From the NCBI GenBank assembly GCA_018500065.2, contig JAHBAO020000434.1:1-11862 (forward strand): a DNA stretch of 11,862 nucleotides, given 5' to 3'. The translations under genes were made by a program, and so were the position numbers. Shown piece after piece: positions 1-6,553 of the stretch. The notes under the pieces were generated by a model that ran no database searches, was not told the DNA's origin, and was given only the letters and a program-made list of their open reading frames with translations. Origin of the DNA: Octadecabacter sp. (lineage in GTDB: Bacteria; Pseudomonadota; Alphaproteobacteria; Rhodobacterales; Rhodobacteraceae). Within the stretch, counting starts at the first letter, position 1; each line of letters starts with the position of its first letter.

Positions 1-269
1 ATCAAATCGGCACCGCTGTTCATTGTGATCCGGTAAACATCGCTTTCGGCGGCGCGCTCCGCAATCCAACCGGCAATCGCTTTCGGAGTCTGAGAGACAT
101 GCAAAAAAGGCGGCAAGTGCGCCAGAACGGTCGGTGTCAAGATTGGCACTAAGTCATGCAAGAGCTGTGCTTTGGCGGCCGGTTGATCCAGCTGATCCGC
201 CCAGTGCAAGACAGTCAAACGCTCAGTTTGAAAGTCTGCTACTGGAACTTTGTTCGGGGCCTGCGACAT
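1..269 (-). CDS. Probable GNAT-family N-acetyltransferase, N-terminal part (truncated by window edge)
   Basis: An open minus-strand frame begins with ATG at 269 and stays open through about 89 codons to the left edge. The first in-frame codon upstream of the ATG region that matters is a TAG, so 269 is the earliest possible ATG. Near the start the protein reads TERLTVLHW, and later WIAERAAESDVYRIT, a pattern I associate with the N-terminal half of GNAT acetyltransferases of the RimJ/RimL type (TERL motif, then a helix, then the first strands of the fold). The acetyl-CoA binding loop would lie beyond the edge and cannot be checked. No strong Shine-Dalgarno sequence precedes the start. The gene begins 41 nt after the bhcD stop in the same direction with no terminator between, so it may be the last gene of the bhc transcript. 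Its substrate cannot be told from what is visible. The family call is moderate; the reality of the gene is fairly secure. Confidence 0.6.
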   Translation of the reverse strand, partial: MSQAPNKVPVADFQTERLTVLHWADQLDQPAAKAQLLHDLVPILTPTVLAHLPPFLHVSQTPKAIAGWIAERAAESDVYRITMNSGADL

Positions 270-310
270 AGCGCAAGGCTAACATTGGCTTGTCTGAAAT
301 TCGAGTGAAT

Positions 311-1276
311 TTAGAAATCGACTTCCATGCCGATACCCTTGGCCTTCGCAATTTCAACAATGGATGCTGACACCGCGAGGTCTTGCAAGCCGACACCTGT
401 GCCATCAAACAATGTGATTTCGCGCTCGGATGTGCGGCCTTTGTGGGTGCCGTTGATGACGGCCCCAAGTTCATGGATGTCATCGCGGGATTTCAGCCCG
501 GTTCCAACTGCGTGCTGCGCTTCGCCCAAGGTCACCGATTGCGCGACCTCGTCGGTGAATACCGTGGCTTTCACAATCAGGTCTGTCTCGGCTTCTTGCT
601 TGCCAATCGTGTCAGTGCCCATGCAGGCGACATGCGTGCCGTCGCTGATGTGCGCCGCACCAAAAATGGGGCTGAAGACCGAAGTTATGGAAATCACAAC
701 ATCAGCCTCAACCATACCCTCAAGGGTCACGGCCTCGAACGGCAGACCTGCTTCCTCGGCAACTTCAGCAAGGCCGGGCAGCATTTCAGGGTGATAGTTC
801 CAGCCAATGACTTTTTCAAACTGATGCGTTTCGAGCGCCGCCCGAAGCTGGAATTTTGCCTGATGGCCAGCGCCGATCATACCCATGACTTTGCTGTTCT
901 TGCGCGCCAAATGCTTGATGGAAACGGAAGACGCGGCTGCAGTACGCAACGCTGTCAACAAGTTGCCCCCGACCATCGCCGCCACTTTGCCAGTGTCAGG
1001 ATCAAAGAGGAACACCGTAGACTGGTGGTTGATGAGTCCGCGCTTTTCAAGATTGTGTGGCCAGTAGCCGCCCGCCTTTAACCCAAGCGACATGCCCTTG
1101 CCATCAAATCCGCCCTTAAAGCCATAAAGCGCCTCTTCATGCCCGATTGCCTCGCGGATCACCGGGAAGTTGTAGGCGTCCCCTGCGGACATGGCGGCAA
1201 ACACTTGTTCAACAGCGGTGAACGCGTCGTCGCGTGTCAGGATGTCTGCAATTGCGGATTCAGGTACGATATACAT
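311..1276 (-). CDS. bhcD: Iminosuccinate reductase (BHAC), ornithine cyclodeaminase/mu-crystallin family
   Basis: This 321-residue cytosolic enzyme closes the beta-hydroxyaspartate cycle by reducing iminosuccinate to L-aspartate with NAD(P)H, regenerating the amino donor used by BhcA. The sequence has the ornithine cyclodeaminase/mu-crystallin layout: an N-terminal substrate domain with GLKAGG (Lys67 is the likely conserved active-site lysine), a Rossmann nucleotide-binding loop GAGHQA at residues 135-140, and an Asp in FTDEV (Asp242) near the position of the conserved acidic residue of the family. Length is normal for the family. On sequence alone it could be called ornithine cyclodeaminase or an alanine-type dehydrogenase; the operon position after bhcABC decides for BhcD. 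The start at 1276 has an AAGGA-type ribosome site about 9 nt upstream. It is the only bhc gene set apart by a long spacer (122 nt with strong hairpins), which may lower or regulate its expression relative to bhcABC. Confidence 0.93.
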   Translation of the reverse strand: MYIVPESAIADILTRDDAFTAVEQVFAAMSAGDAYNFPVIREAIGHEEALYGFKGGFDGKGMSLGLKAGGYWPHNLEKRGLINHQSTVFLFDPDTGKVAAMVGGNLLTALRTAAASSVSIKHLARKNSKVMGMIGAGHQAKFQLRAALETHQFEKVIGWNYHPEMLPGLAEVAEEAGLPFEAVTLEGMVEADVVISITSVFSPIFGAAHISDGTHVACMGTDTIGKQEAETDLIVKATVFTDEVAQSVTLGEAQHAVGTGLKSRDDIHELGAVINGTHKGRTSEREITLFDGTGVGLQDLAVSASIVEIAKAKGIGMEVDF

Positions 1277-1292
1277 TTTTAATGTTCCTTAG

Positions 1293-1326
1293 AAAAATAA
1301 GGGGGCCAACTTACGCCCGCCCCCTT
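1293..1326 (-). terminator. Terminator-like hairpin upstream of bhcD
   Basis: Read on the minus strand, AAGGGGGC (1326-1319) pairs perfectly with GCCCCCTT (1306-1299) across a 12-nt loop. The 8-bp stem is followed at once by ATTTTTC, giving five U at 1297-1293. This is the shape of an intrinsic terminator or attenuator placed between bhcC and bhcD, about 23 nt before the bhcD start codon. In the plus direction the stem is not followed by a T run, so it would act on the bhc transcript only. It may trim the bhcABC message, with partial readthrough into bhcD. The structure is seen directly; the function is inferred. Confidence 0.5.
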
Positions 1327-1369
1327 GTTCACCCGGCCATAAAACCCGCGGGTCTGGCGGTTGGCCCCC
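1301..1369 (-). repeat. Long inverted repeat competing with the terminator stem; candidate attenuator
   Basis: GGGGGCCAAC (1301-1310) and GTTGGCCCCC (1360-1369) are perfect 10-bp inverted repeats separated by 49 nt. The inner arm at 1301-1306 is the same DNA used by the 8-bp terminator-like stem (1299-1306 with 1319-1326), so in RNA the two pairings exclude each other. The loop of the long pairing contains a perfect 10-nt palindrome, ACCCGCGGGT (1344-1353). Either pairing would leave a stem next to the same U tract, so this could be two alternative terminators rather than an on/off switch. Alternatively the DNA palindromes may be protein-binding sites. No ligand-binding RNA fold is recognised. 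Confidence 0.4.
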
Positions 1370-1375
1370 AACGGG

Positions 1376-1389
1376 TCGCCGTTAGGCGA
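1376..1389 (-). other. Small hairpin just after the bhcC stop
   Basis: TCGCC (1376-1380) and GGCGA (1385-1389) form a 5-bp stem with a stable-looking 4-nt loop, 9 nt beyond the bhcC stop codon in the minus direction. No U run follows. It may protect the 3' end of the bhcABC message or simply be chance in GC-rich DNA. Confidence 0.3.
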
Positions 1390-1398
1390 AACCAGTGA

Positions 1399-2562
1399 TT
1401 AGTAAGCCTTACCACGGGCGGACACAGGCCAAACTGTTTCAACTTTGCCGCCGCGCACACCCACATACCAGTCGTGCACGTTGCAGGTCGGGTCGCAGTG
1501 GCCTGGAACCAGTTTCAACGTGTCGTTTACCTTCAAAACGCTGCCTGGGTCTGCAACAACGCCGTGCTCGTCTGAACACTTGATGTATTCAACGTCATCG
1601 CGCCCGTAGATTGTTGGCAAGCCACTGTCGACGGACTGTGCTTTTAGGCCCGCATCCACAATGGCTTTATCGGTCTTGGCATGGGACATCACGGTGGTCA
1701 GGATGAACAACGCGTTTTCCCATTCGCCGTCATCTATGCGCTTACCATTTTTGTCGAGAATACGGCCGTAATCGGCATCCATAAATGCATAAGAGCCACA
1801 CTGCAATTCGTTGAACACGCCTGAATTGCTCTCGAAGTAGTAAGACCCTGTGCCGCCACCGCCAACGATGTCACACTCAAGCCCGACAGATTTCAAACCT
1901 GTGATCGCGTCCTCAACCTGCGCGATCGCAATGGCTGTTTTGGCTTCGCGGTCGGCGTAGCTGTCCATGTGCTGCATTGCGCCTTGGTAGGCTTGGATGC
2001 CGGCGAATTTCAGGCCTTCGGACGCGTCAATCATCTTGGCGATGTTAACAACTTCTTGCGTAGAGGAGACACCACAGCGGCCAGCGCCACAGTCTATCTC
2101 GACGATGCATTCAATTTGCGTGCCGTGCTTGACCGCCGCAGCAGACAGGTTGGCCACGTTTTCTGGGTCATCCACACAGCACAATGTGCGCGCACCCAGC
2201 TTTGGCATACGCGCCAAACGGTCGATTTTGTTTGGGGCTGTCACTTGGTTGGACACCATTACATCTTTGATGCCTCCACGTGCGAACACTTCGGCCTCTG
2301 ACACCTTCTGGCAACAGACACCAACCGCTCCGCCCAGTTTTTCTTGCAGCAGGGCCACGTCGACGGATTTGTGCATTTTGCCGTGCACGCGGTGGCGCAT
2401 GCCGTGGGCTTTTGCGTAATCGCCCATCTTTTTGATGTTGCGCTCTAGGGCGTCCAGATCAAGCACAAGGCAAGGCGTTTGGATGTCGGCCTCATCCATA
2501 CCAGGCTTGGCGGGGATGTCATAACCGACTTCGAACTCTTCAAAGTTTGGGTGCGTATTCAT
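1399..2562 (-). CDS. bhcC: erythro-beta-Hydroxyaspartate aldolase (BHAC), D-threonine aldolase-like PLP enzyme
   Basis: This 387-residue enzyme condenses glycine with glyoxylate to form erythro-beta-hydroxyaspartate, the carbon-carbon bond-forming step of the cycle. It has the fold-type III (alanine racemase-like) D-threonine aldolase pattern: HGKMHK at 60-65, with Lys62 the likely PLP lysine; the TIM-barrel strand EIDCGAGRCG at 155-164; GGGGTGSYYF at 234-243 for PLP phosphate; and PGHCDPTCNVHDW at 353-365, whose His355 and Asp357 match the divalent-metal ligands known in D-threonine aldolases. By sequence alone it could be named D-threonine aldolase or D-serine dehydratase-like; the operon decides. 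The ribosome site AAGGA (2571-2575) shares a base with the bhcB stop codon and lies 8 nt before the ATG, so translation of bhcB and bhcC is probably coupled. The gap to bhcB is 12 nt. Confidence 0.94.
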   Translation of the reverse strand: MNTHPNFEEFEVGYDIPAKPGMDEADIQTPCLVLDLDALERNIKKMGDYAKAHGMRHRVHGKMHKSVDVALLQEKLGGAVGVCCQKVSEAEVFARGGIKDVMVSNQVTAPNKIDRLARMPKLGARTLCCVDDPENVANLSAAAVKHGTQIECIVEIDCGAGRCGVSSTQEVVNIAKMIDASEGLKFAGIQAYQGAMQHMDSYADREAKTAIAIAQVEDAITGLKSVGLECDIVGGGGTGSYYFESNSGVFNELQCGSYAFMDADYGRILDKNGKRIDDGEWENALFILTTVMSHAKTDKAIVDAGLKAQSVDSGLPTIYGRDDVEYIKCSDEHGVVADPGSVLKVNDTLKLVPGHCDPTCNVHDWYVGVRGGKVETVWPVSARGKAY

Positions 2563-2574
2563 GTGTGTTTTCCT

Positions 2575-3525
2575 TCACTTGAGCCAAGGCAGTTTGTCGA
2601 GATCGACATTCCCGCCCGTGATGATGATACCGACCCGCTTGCCCGCGAACCGTTCTTTGTTTTTCAAGATCGTCGCAAGCGGCACCGCGCTGCTCGCCTC
2701 CATCACGACCCTAAGGTGCTTCCATGTGAGCTTCATCGCATTGATGATATCTTCCTCGGAGGCCGTCAAAATATCGGTGACGTGATTGGACACAAAGTGC
2801 CAGGTTAGGTCCTTGAGGGGAACCAACAATCCATCCGCAATCGTTTGGGGGGCGTCATCAGCGATGATATAGCCCGCTTTGAAGCTGCGCATCGCGTCGT
2901 CGGCTTGTTCCGGCTCTGCCGCGATAATCTGCACTTCGGGTGCTTGGTTTGAAAGGGTCAAACACGTGCCGGAAATCATGCCACCACCACCAATCGGGGC
3001 TACAACAATATCAAGCCCATCAGTCTGTTCCATGAATTCGCGCGCGCAAGTGCCTTGGCCCGCAATAACCCGTGGGTCATTGTAGGGATGCACGAAATCA
3101 CCGCCCGTTGCCGTCTGCACCTTGGCGAAGGTTTCTTCGCGTGATGTCGTGGAGGGTTCGCATTCGGTGATAACACCGCCATAGCGCGCGACAGTGTCTT
3201 TCTTGGCTTGCGGGGCCGTTTTGGGCATCACCACATTGCACGGTATCCCGCGCAGCATCGCCGCATAAGACAGGCATGATGCGTGGTTGCCGCTTGAATG
3301 CGTGGCGACACCCGCCTTGGCCTGCTCATCATCCAGCCCAAACACGGCGTTGGACGCGCCGCGGACCTTGAATGCGCCCGGTGTCTGGAAATTCTCGCAC
3401 TTAAAGAACAACTCAGCACCCGTCAGTTCATTCAAGAACGCGGACGTGCGGATAGGCGTGCGCTGGATGTGCGGCTCGATACGTGCGTGGGCATCCAGCA
3501 TGTCTTGATAGGTTGGGATATACAT
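2575..3525 (-). CDS. bhcB: erythro-beta-Hydroxyaspartate dehydratase (BHAC), threonine/serine dehydratase family
   Basis: This 316-residue PLP enzyme removes water from erythro-beta-hydroxyaspartate to give iminosuccinate, which BhcD reduces to aspartate. It is a fold-type II serine/threonine dehydratase. The PLP lysine is Lys53 in GAFKVRGA, the substrate loop SSGNHA is at 77-82, the glycine loop for PLP phosphate is PIGGGG at 177-182, and TGGNVD is at 303-308. There is no C-terminal ACT regulatory domain, as expected for this short catabolic type. On sequence alone it would often be annotated threonine ammonia-lyase or serine racemase-like; its place between bhcA and bhcC supports BhcB. A GAAGGT ribosome site lies about 7 nt before the ATG. 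It follows bhcA by 33 nt and precedes bhcC by 12 nt. Confidence 0.94.
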   Translation of the reverse strand: MYIPTYQDMLDAHARIEPHIQRTPIRTSAFLNELTGAELFFKCENFQTPGAFKVRGASNAVFGLDDEQAKAGVATHSSGNHASCLSYAAMLRGIPCNVVMPKTAPQAKKDTVARYGGVITECEPSTTSREETFAKVQTATGGDFVHPYNDPRVIAGQGTCAREFMEQTDGLDIVVAPIGGGGMISGTCLTLSNQAPEVQIIAAEPEQADDAMRSFKAGYIIADDAPQTIADGLLVPLKDLTWHFVSNHVTDILTASEEDIINAMKLTWKHLRVVMEASSAVPLATILKNKERFAGKRVGIIITGGNVDLDKLPWLK

Positions 3526-3558
3526 TGGCAGTACCTTCGTCTGAGCAGTGGATTAAAC

Positions 3559-4725
3559 TTAAACGCCGTGACGGTAGAATTCTTGAGCAGCAGCGACACC
3601 GGATCCAAGTTTGACGTCTAAGCCTAGATCAACCATCACCATTTCGGCAACACCCAAGCCCGACAACATCATCGCGTCTGTGAGCATCCCAAGGTGGCCG
3701 ATGCGAAAGACGCGGCCAGCCACTTTGCCAAGGCCAACACCAAATGCCATGCCGTATTGGTCGGCTGCGCGTGTAACGATCTCGGTGGCGTTGAAGCCTT
3801 CAGGGGTTTTGATTGCAGAAACGGAATCGGAATAGACATCAGGCGAAGACGCACACAGTTCAAGCCCCCAAGCTTTGACCGCGTGGCGCACGCCTGTCGC
3901 AATCCGTTTGTGGCGTAAAAAGACGTTCTCCAAGCCTTCTTCTTCGATCATCTCAAGCGACAGTTTTAATCCGCGTAGCAGGCCAACGGGTGGCGTGTAA
4001 GGGAATGCGTTGGCGTCATATCCTTTTTGCATGTCTTGAACGTCAAAAAATGTGCGCGGCAAGGTCGCGGTTTCAGTCGCCTTCATCGCCTTTTCGGAAA
4101 ACCCGACAATCGCGAGGCCCGCAGGCAGCATAAATCCCTTTTGCGAACCGGTCACCGCAACGTCCACGCCCCATTCGTCCATACGAAAGTCCATCGACCC
4201 AATCGAGGACACGCCATCAACGAAGAACAACGCAGGGTGGTTGGCCGCATCAAGTGCCGCACGGACCGCCGCAATATCGGATTTAACGCCCGTTGCAGTT
4301 TCGTTGTGCGTGGCGAGAACGACTTTGATCTCGTGATTGGTGTCAGCTTTCAGGATCGCTTCGTACTCGGACGCAGGCAAGCCATCGCCCCAAGGCGTTT
4401 CAACAACCTGCACGTCCAACCCGTGACGTTGGCACATGTCGATCCAGCGGTGCGAAAACATGCCGTTGCGCGCGGCCAGAACTTTGTCGCCCGCGCTGAG
4501 ACAGTTAGACAATGCAGTTTCCCAGCCACCAGTCCCTGTTGACGGAAAGATGAAAACCTTCGCAGTTTCAGATTTCAGAACCCGCCGCACACCGTCCAAT
4601 ACCGGATGCAGAATCTTGCCAAACATGGGTGACCGGTGATCGATCGTCGGCATGTAGCACGCCTGACGAATGGCCTCGGGCATATTCGTCGGGCCGGGAA
4701 TGAAAACGGGGTTCTGAAAGCTCAT
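3559..4725 (-). CDS. bhcA: L-aspartate:glyoxylate aminotransferase (BHAC), class V aminotransferase
   Basis: This 388-residue cytosolic PLP enzyme transfers the amino group of aspartate to glyoxylate, giving glycine for BhcC and oxaloacetate as the net product of the cycle. It belongs to the class V (serine-glyoxylate/alanine-glyoxylate) aminotransferases. Visible marks are PGPTN near the N terminus (10-14), STGTGGWE for PLP phosphate (62-69), the cofactor Asp170 in VDGVSSIGS, the Schiff-base lysine Lys196 in TGSQKGF, and the substrate-carboxylate arginine Arg341 in FRIGHLG. By homology alone it would be named serine-glyoxylate aminotransferase; first position in a complete bhcABCD set next to bhcR makes the BhcA assignment strong. 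It is the promoter-proximal gene. The AAAGGA ribosome site sits 7 nt before the ATG. Transcription should start in the 165-nt region shared with bhcR. Confidence 0.95.
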   Translation of the reverse strand: MSFQNPVFIPGPTNMPEAIRQACYMPTIDHRSPMFGKILHPVLDGVRRVLKSETAKVFIFPSTGTGGWETALSNCLSAGDKVLAARNGMFSHRWIDMCQRHGLDVQVVETPWGDGLPASEYEAILKADTNHEIKVVLATHNETATGVKSDIAAVRAALDAANHPALFFVDGVSSIGSMDFRMDEWGVDVAVTGSQKGFMLPAGLAIVGFSEKAMKATETATLPRTFFDVQDMQKGYDANAFPYTPPVGLLRGLKLSLEMIEEEGLENVFLRHKRIATGVRHAVKAWGLELCASSPDVYSDSVSAIKTPEGFNATEIVTRAADQYGMAFGVGLGKVAGRVFRIGHLGMLTDAMMLSGLGVAEMVMVDLGLDVKLGSGVAAAQEFYRHGV

Positions 4726-4809
4726 CGAGATATCCTTTCACGGGTTTCCATCTGTCTAAGGGCGTCCAATTCGAGGGGCAATTTTTTCGAAACAACGTGC
4801 TTTCGCAGT

Positions 4810-4838
4810 TATGGGGTCGGAAAGTGTATCCTTGTCAG
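4810..4838 (-). promoter_or_regulatory. Candidate weak, activator-dependent promoter for bhcABCD
   Basis: On the minus strand a CTGACA element (4838-4833) matches five of six bases of the sigma-70 -35 consensus. No good -10 lies at the proper distance: the best candidates are CCCATA or CCATAA at about 4815-4809. A promoter with a fair -35, a poor -10 and palindromes just upstream is what an activator-driven operon would look like, which fits BhcR acting positively. The start point is inferred, not seen. Confidence 0.35.
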
Positions 4839-4861
4839 CGGGTTATATTTTTTCATATAAT
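4832..4861 (+). promoter_or_regulatory. Predicted sigma-70 promoter of bhcR
   Basis: TTGTCA (4832-4837, five of six consensus bases) and a perfect TATAAT (4856-4861) are separated by 18 nt. Transcription would begin near 4868, leaving a leader of about 23 nt before the bhcR GTG. The -35 overlaps the candidate -35 of the divergent bhcA promoter, and the -10 lies inside two palindromes, so a protein bound there would hide it. This suggests bhcR represses itself while acting on bhcA. Confidence 0.55.
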
Positions 4862-4865
4862 GAAA
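4843..4865. promoter_or_regulatory. Overlapping palindromes, candidate BhcR operator
   Basis: Two perfect inverted repeats overlap: TTATAT-N6-ATATAA (4843-4860) and TTTCAT-ATA-ATGAAA (4851-4865). A 15-nt palindrome with 6-nt arms is the size usual for IclR-family operators. It covers the bhcR -10 and lies directly upstream of the candidate bhcA -35 when read on the minus strand. Part of the symmetry comes from AT-rich promoter sequence, so chance cannot be excluded. Confidence 0.45.
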
Positions 4866-4890
4866 TGAATTTTCACAAAGGAAATAAATC

Positions 4891-5733
4891 GTGTCAGACG
4901 CCCCGAATTCCACGACCGTACGAGCCCGCGGTCGGCCCAAAGCTTGGGCCGACAAGACCGACCAGAACACGATCAAATCGTTGGACCGCGCGTTGCACGT
5001 TCTGTCGCGCCTCGGTGACTTTGAGGAAGCTACGTTGAGTGAGCTTTCCAGCGATCTTGGGCAATCGCCAGCCACCATCTATCGCGTCTTAACCACGTTT
5101 CAGGCACACGATTTTACGCAGTTCGACGCAGCACGCCAAGTCTGGTCCGTTGGGGCAGGTGCTTTTCTGACGGGTGCCAAATTTCTGCGCCGTTCGTCAA
5201 TGGTTGAACGCGCGCGCCCACATCTGCGTCAATTGATGGAGGCAACCGGAGAAACCGCGAACCTTGGCGTGGCGAAGGGCGCGGATGTGCTGTTTCTAAG
5301 CCAAGCAGAAACCCATCACGCGATCCGCGCATTCTTTCCGCCCGGAACTTTATCCCCGATGCATGCGTCAGGCATTGGCAAAGCGTTGTTGTCAGAGTGG
5401 CCGCAAAAACGTGTCGCCGCGATGATAGCTGCGCAACAGCCGGAGGAATTCACGGAACACACACTGACCACGCAAGACGCGCTGATGGACGATATGCAGG
5501 CGACATTGGCGCGGGGATATTCGTTTGACGCAGAGGAAAAGAACATTGGCATGCGCTGCATCGCCGCCCCCGTGTTTGATATATCCGGAGAGGCCGTTGC
5601 AGGCCTATCAATATCAGGCCCCGTCGCGCGGATGACGGATGCCAAAATCGCCGAGTTTGGTGCGCTGGTGCGGGCGAGCGCCGATGCTTTGACACGCGAA
5701 TTGGGCGGCGAAGTTTCAACGCCACCCCGCTAG
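4891..5733 (+). CDS. bhcR: IclR-family transcriptional regulator of the BHAC operon
   Basis: This 280-residue regulator is divergent from bhcA, as in other BHAC loci, where BhcR controls the operon and responds to glyoxylate. After a basic N-terminal tail (GRPKAWADKT, 14-23), residues about 25-90 form the winged helix-turn-helix: SLDRALHVLSRL, then TLSELSSDLGQSPATIYRVLTTF with the recognition helix. Residues about 105-270 form the IclR effector domain, with GKALLS (163-168), NIGMRCIAAPVFD (218-230) and VAGLSISGP (236-244). The start is GTG at 4891 with an AAAGGA ribosome site about 8 nt upstream; the N-terminal sequence supports this choice. The stop codon lies 1 nt from the stop of the convergent ureidoglycine aminohydrolase gene, leaving no room for a terminator. 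Specific assignment as BhcR rests on context; IclR membership is clear. Confidence 0.93.
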   Translation: MSDAPNSTTVRARGRPKAWADKTDQNTIKSLDRALHVLSRLGDFEEATLSELSSDLGQSPATIYRVLTTFQAHDFTQFDAARQVWSVGAGAFLTGAKFLRRSSMVERARPHLRQLMEATGETANLGVAKGADVLFLSQAETHHAIRAFFPPGTLSPMHASGIGKALLSEWPQKRVAAMIAAQQPEEFTEHTLTTQDALMDDMQATLARGYSFDAEEKNIGMRCIAAPVFDISGEAVAGLSISGPVARMTDAKIAEFGALVRASADALTRELGGEVSTPPR

Positions 5734-5734
5734 T

Positions 5735-6553
5735 TTATAGTCCGGGATGACGGTTCACGTCTTTGTACAAAAGATAGCGGAACTGGCCGGGGCCGCCTGT
5801 ATAGCAGGCCTGCGGGCAGAACGCGCGTAGCCACATGAAATCTCCGGCCTCGACCTCAACCCAGTCGTTGTTCAGGTTATAAACTGCCTTGCCTTCCAGC
5901 ACATAAAGCCCGTGTTCCATGACGTGTGTTTCAAGGAACGGGATCACACCACCTGGTTGGAACGTCACGATTGTGACGGCCATGTCGTGGCGCATGTCGC
6001 TTGGGTCGACAAATCGCGTGGTGCCCCAAGCGTTGTTGGTGTCCGGCATGTAATTTGGTTCAACATCCTTGTCGTTTGTCACCAAAACAGGGGGCGCTTC
6101 GATCCCCTCAACCCATTCATAAGCCTTGCGGATCCAGTGAAAACGGCAGGCCGCATCGGTATCGTTCTTGAATGTCCAATCGGTGTCGACAGGGATGTAG
6201 GCGTAGCTGCCCTCAGTCAGCGCATGCGTCGTGCCATCAATTGTCAGCGTCGCGCCGCCTTCAACCACGAAAATCACCGTTTGCGCGTCAGGGTCGGTAT
6301 CGGGCTTTGCAGAACCACCGCCAGCAGCGACTTCCACGATGTACTGGCTGAATGTCTCAGCAAAACCGGACAAGGGGCGCGCCAAAATCCAAGCGCGGGT
6401 TTTATCCCAGAACGGCAGGTTGCTGGTCACAATATCGCGCATTGTGCCTTTGGGGATAACGGCATAGGCCTCCGTGAAAATAGCACGGTCGGTCAGCAGT
6501 TGTGTTTGGGGCGGATGGCCACCGTGCGGGGCGTAATATGTGGGCTTTTTCAT
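5735..6553 (-). CDS. (S)-ureidoglycine aminohydrolase, bicupin
   Basis: This 272-residue enzyme of allantoin breakdown converts (S)-ureidoglycine to (S)-ureidoglycolate and ammonia; ureidoglycolate then yields glyoxylate and urea. The protein has two cupin domains, roughly residues 65-140 and 190-265. The C-terminal cupin carries ETHVMEHG, giving Glu208, His210 and His214, and Gln248 in FCPQACY. This Glu/His/His/Gln set matches the manganese site known for plant and bacterial ureidoglycine aminohydrolases (AllE/YlbA, UGlyAH). Similar Rhodobacterales proteins are often labelled bifunctional allantoicase/ureidoglycine aminohydrolase; no allantoicase domain is present here. The ATG at 6553 is the first possible start after an in-frame TGA, but an AGGGG lies only 1 nt from it, so the ribosome site is poor. 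It is convergent with bhcR and divergent from imuA, and has no operon partner in the window. Confidence 0.88.
   Translation of the reverse strand: MKKPTYYAPHGGHPPQTQLLTDRAIFTEAYAVIPKGTMRDIVTSNLPFWDKTRAWILARPLSGFAETFSQYIVEVAAGGGSAKPDTDPDAQTVIFVVEGGATLTIDGTTHALTEGSYAYIPVDTDWTFKNDTDAACRFHWIRKAYEWVEGIEAPPVLVTNDKDVEPNYMPDTNNAWGTTRFVDPSDMRHDMAVTIVTFQPGGVIPFLETHVMEHGLYVLEGKAVYNLNNDWVEVEAGDFMWLRAFCPQACYTGGPGQFRYLLYKDVNRHPGL

Noticed and set aside
383..1081. A 232-codon plus-strand open frame opposite bhcD.
   Set aside because: It is the antisense shadow of a well-conserved reductase; its translation has no recognisable domain and no plausible ribosome site was identified.
311..1276. Naming the last bhc gene ornithine cyclodeaminase.
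   Set aside because: The family match is real, but the complete bhcABC context and bhcR make iminosuccinate reductase the better call.
4786..4791. TTCGAA palindrome in the bhcA leader.
   Set aside because: Six bases only, with no extended symmetry; expected by chance.
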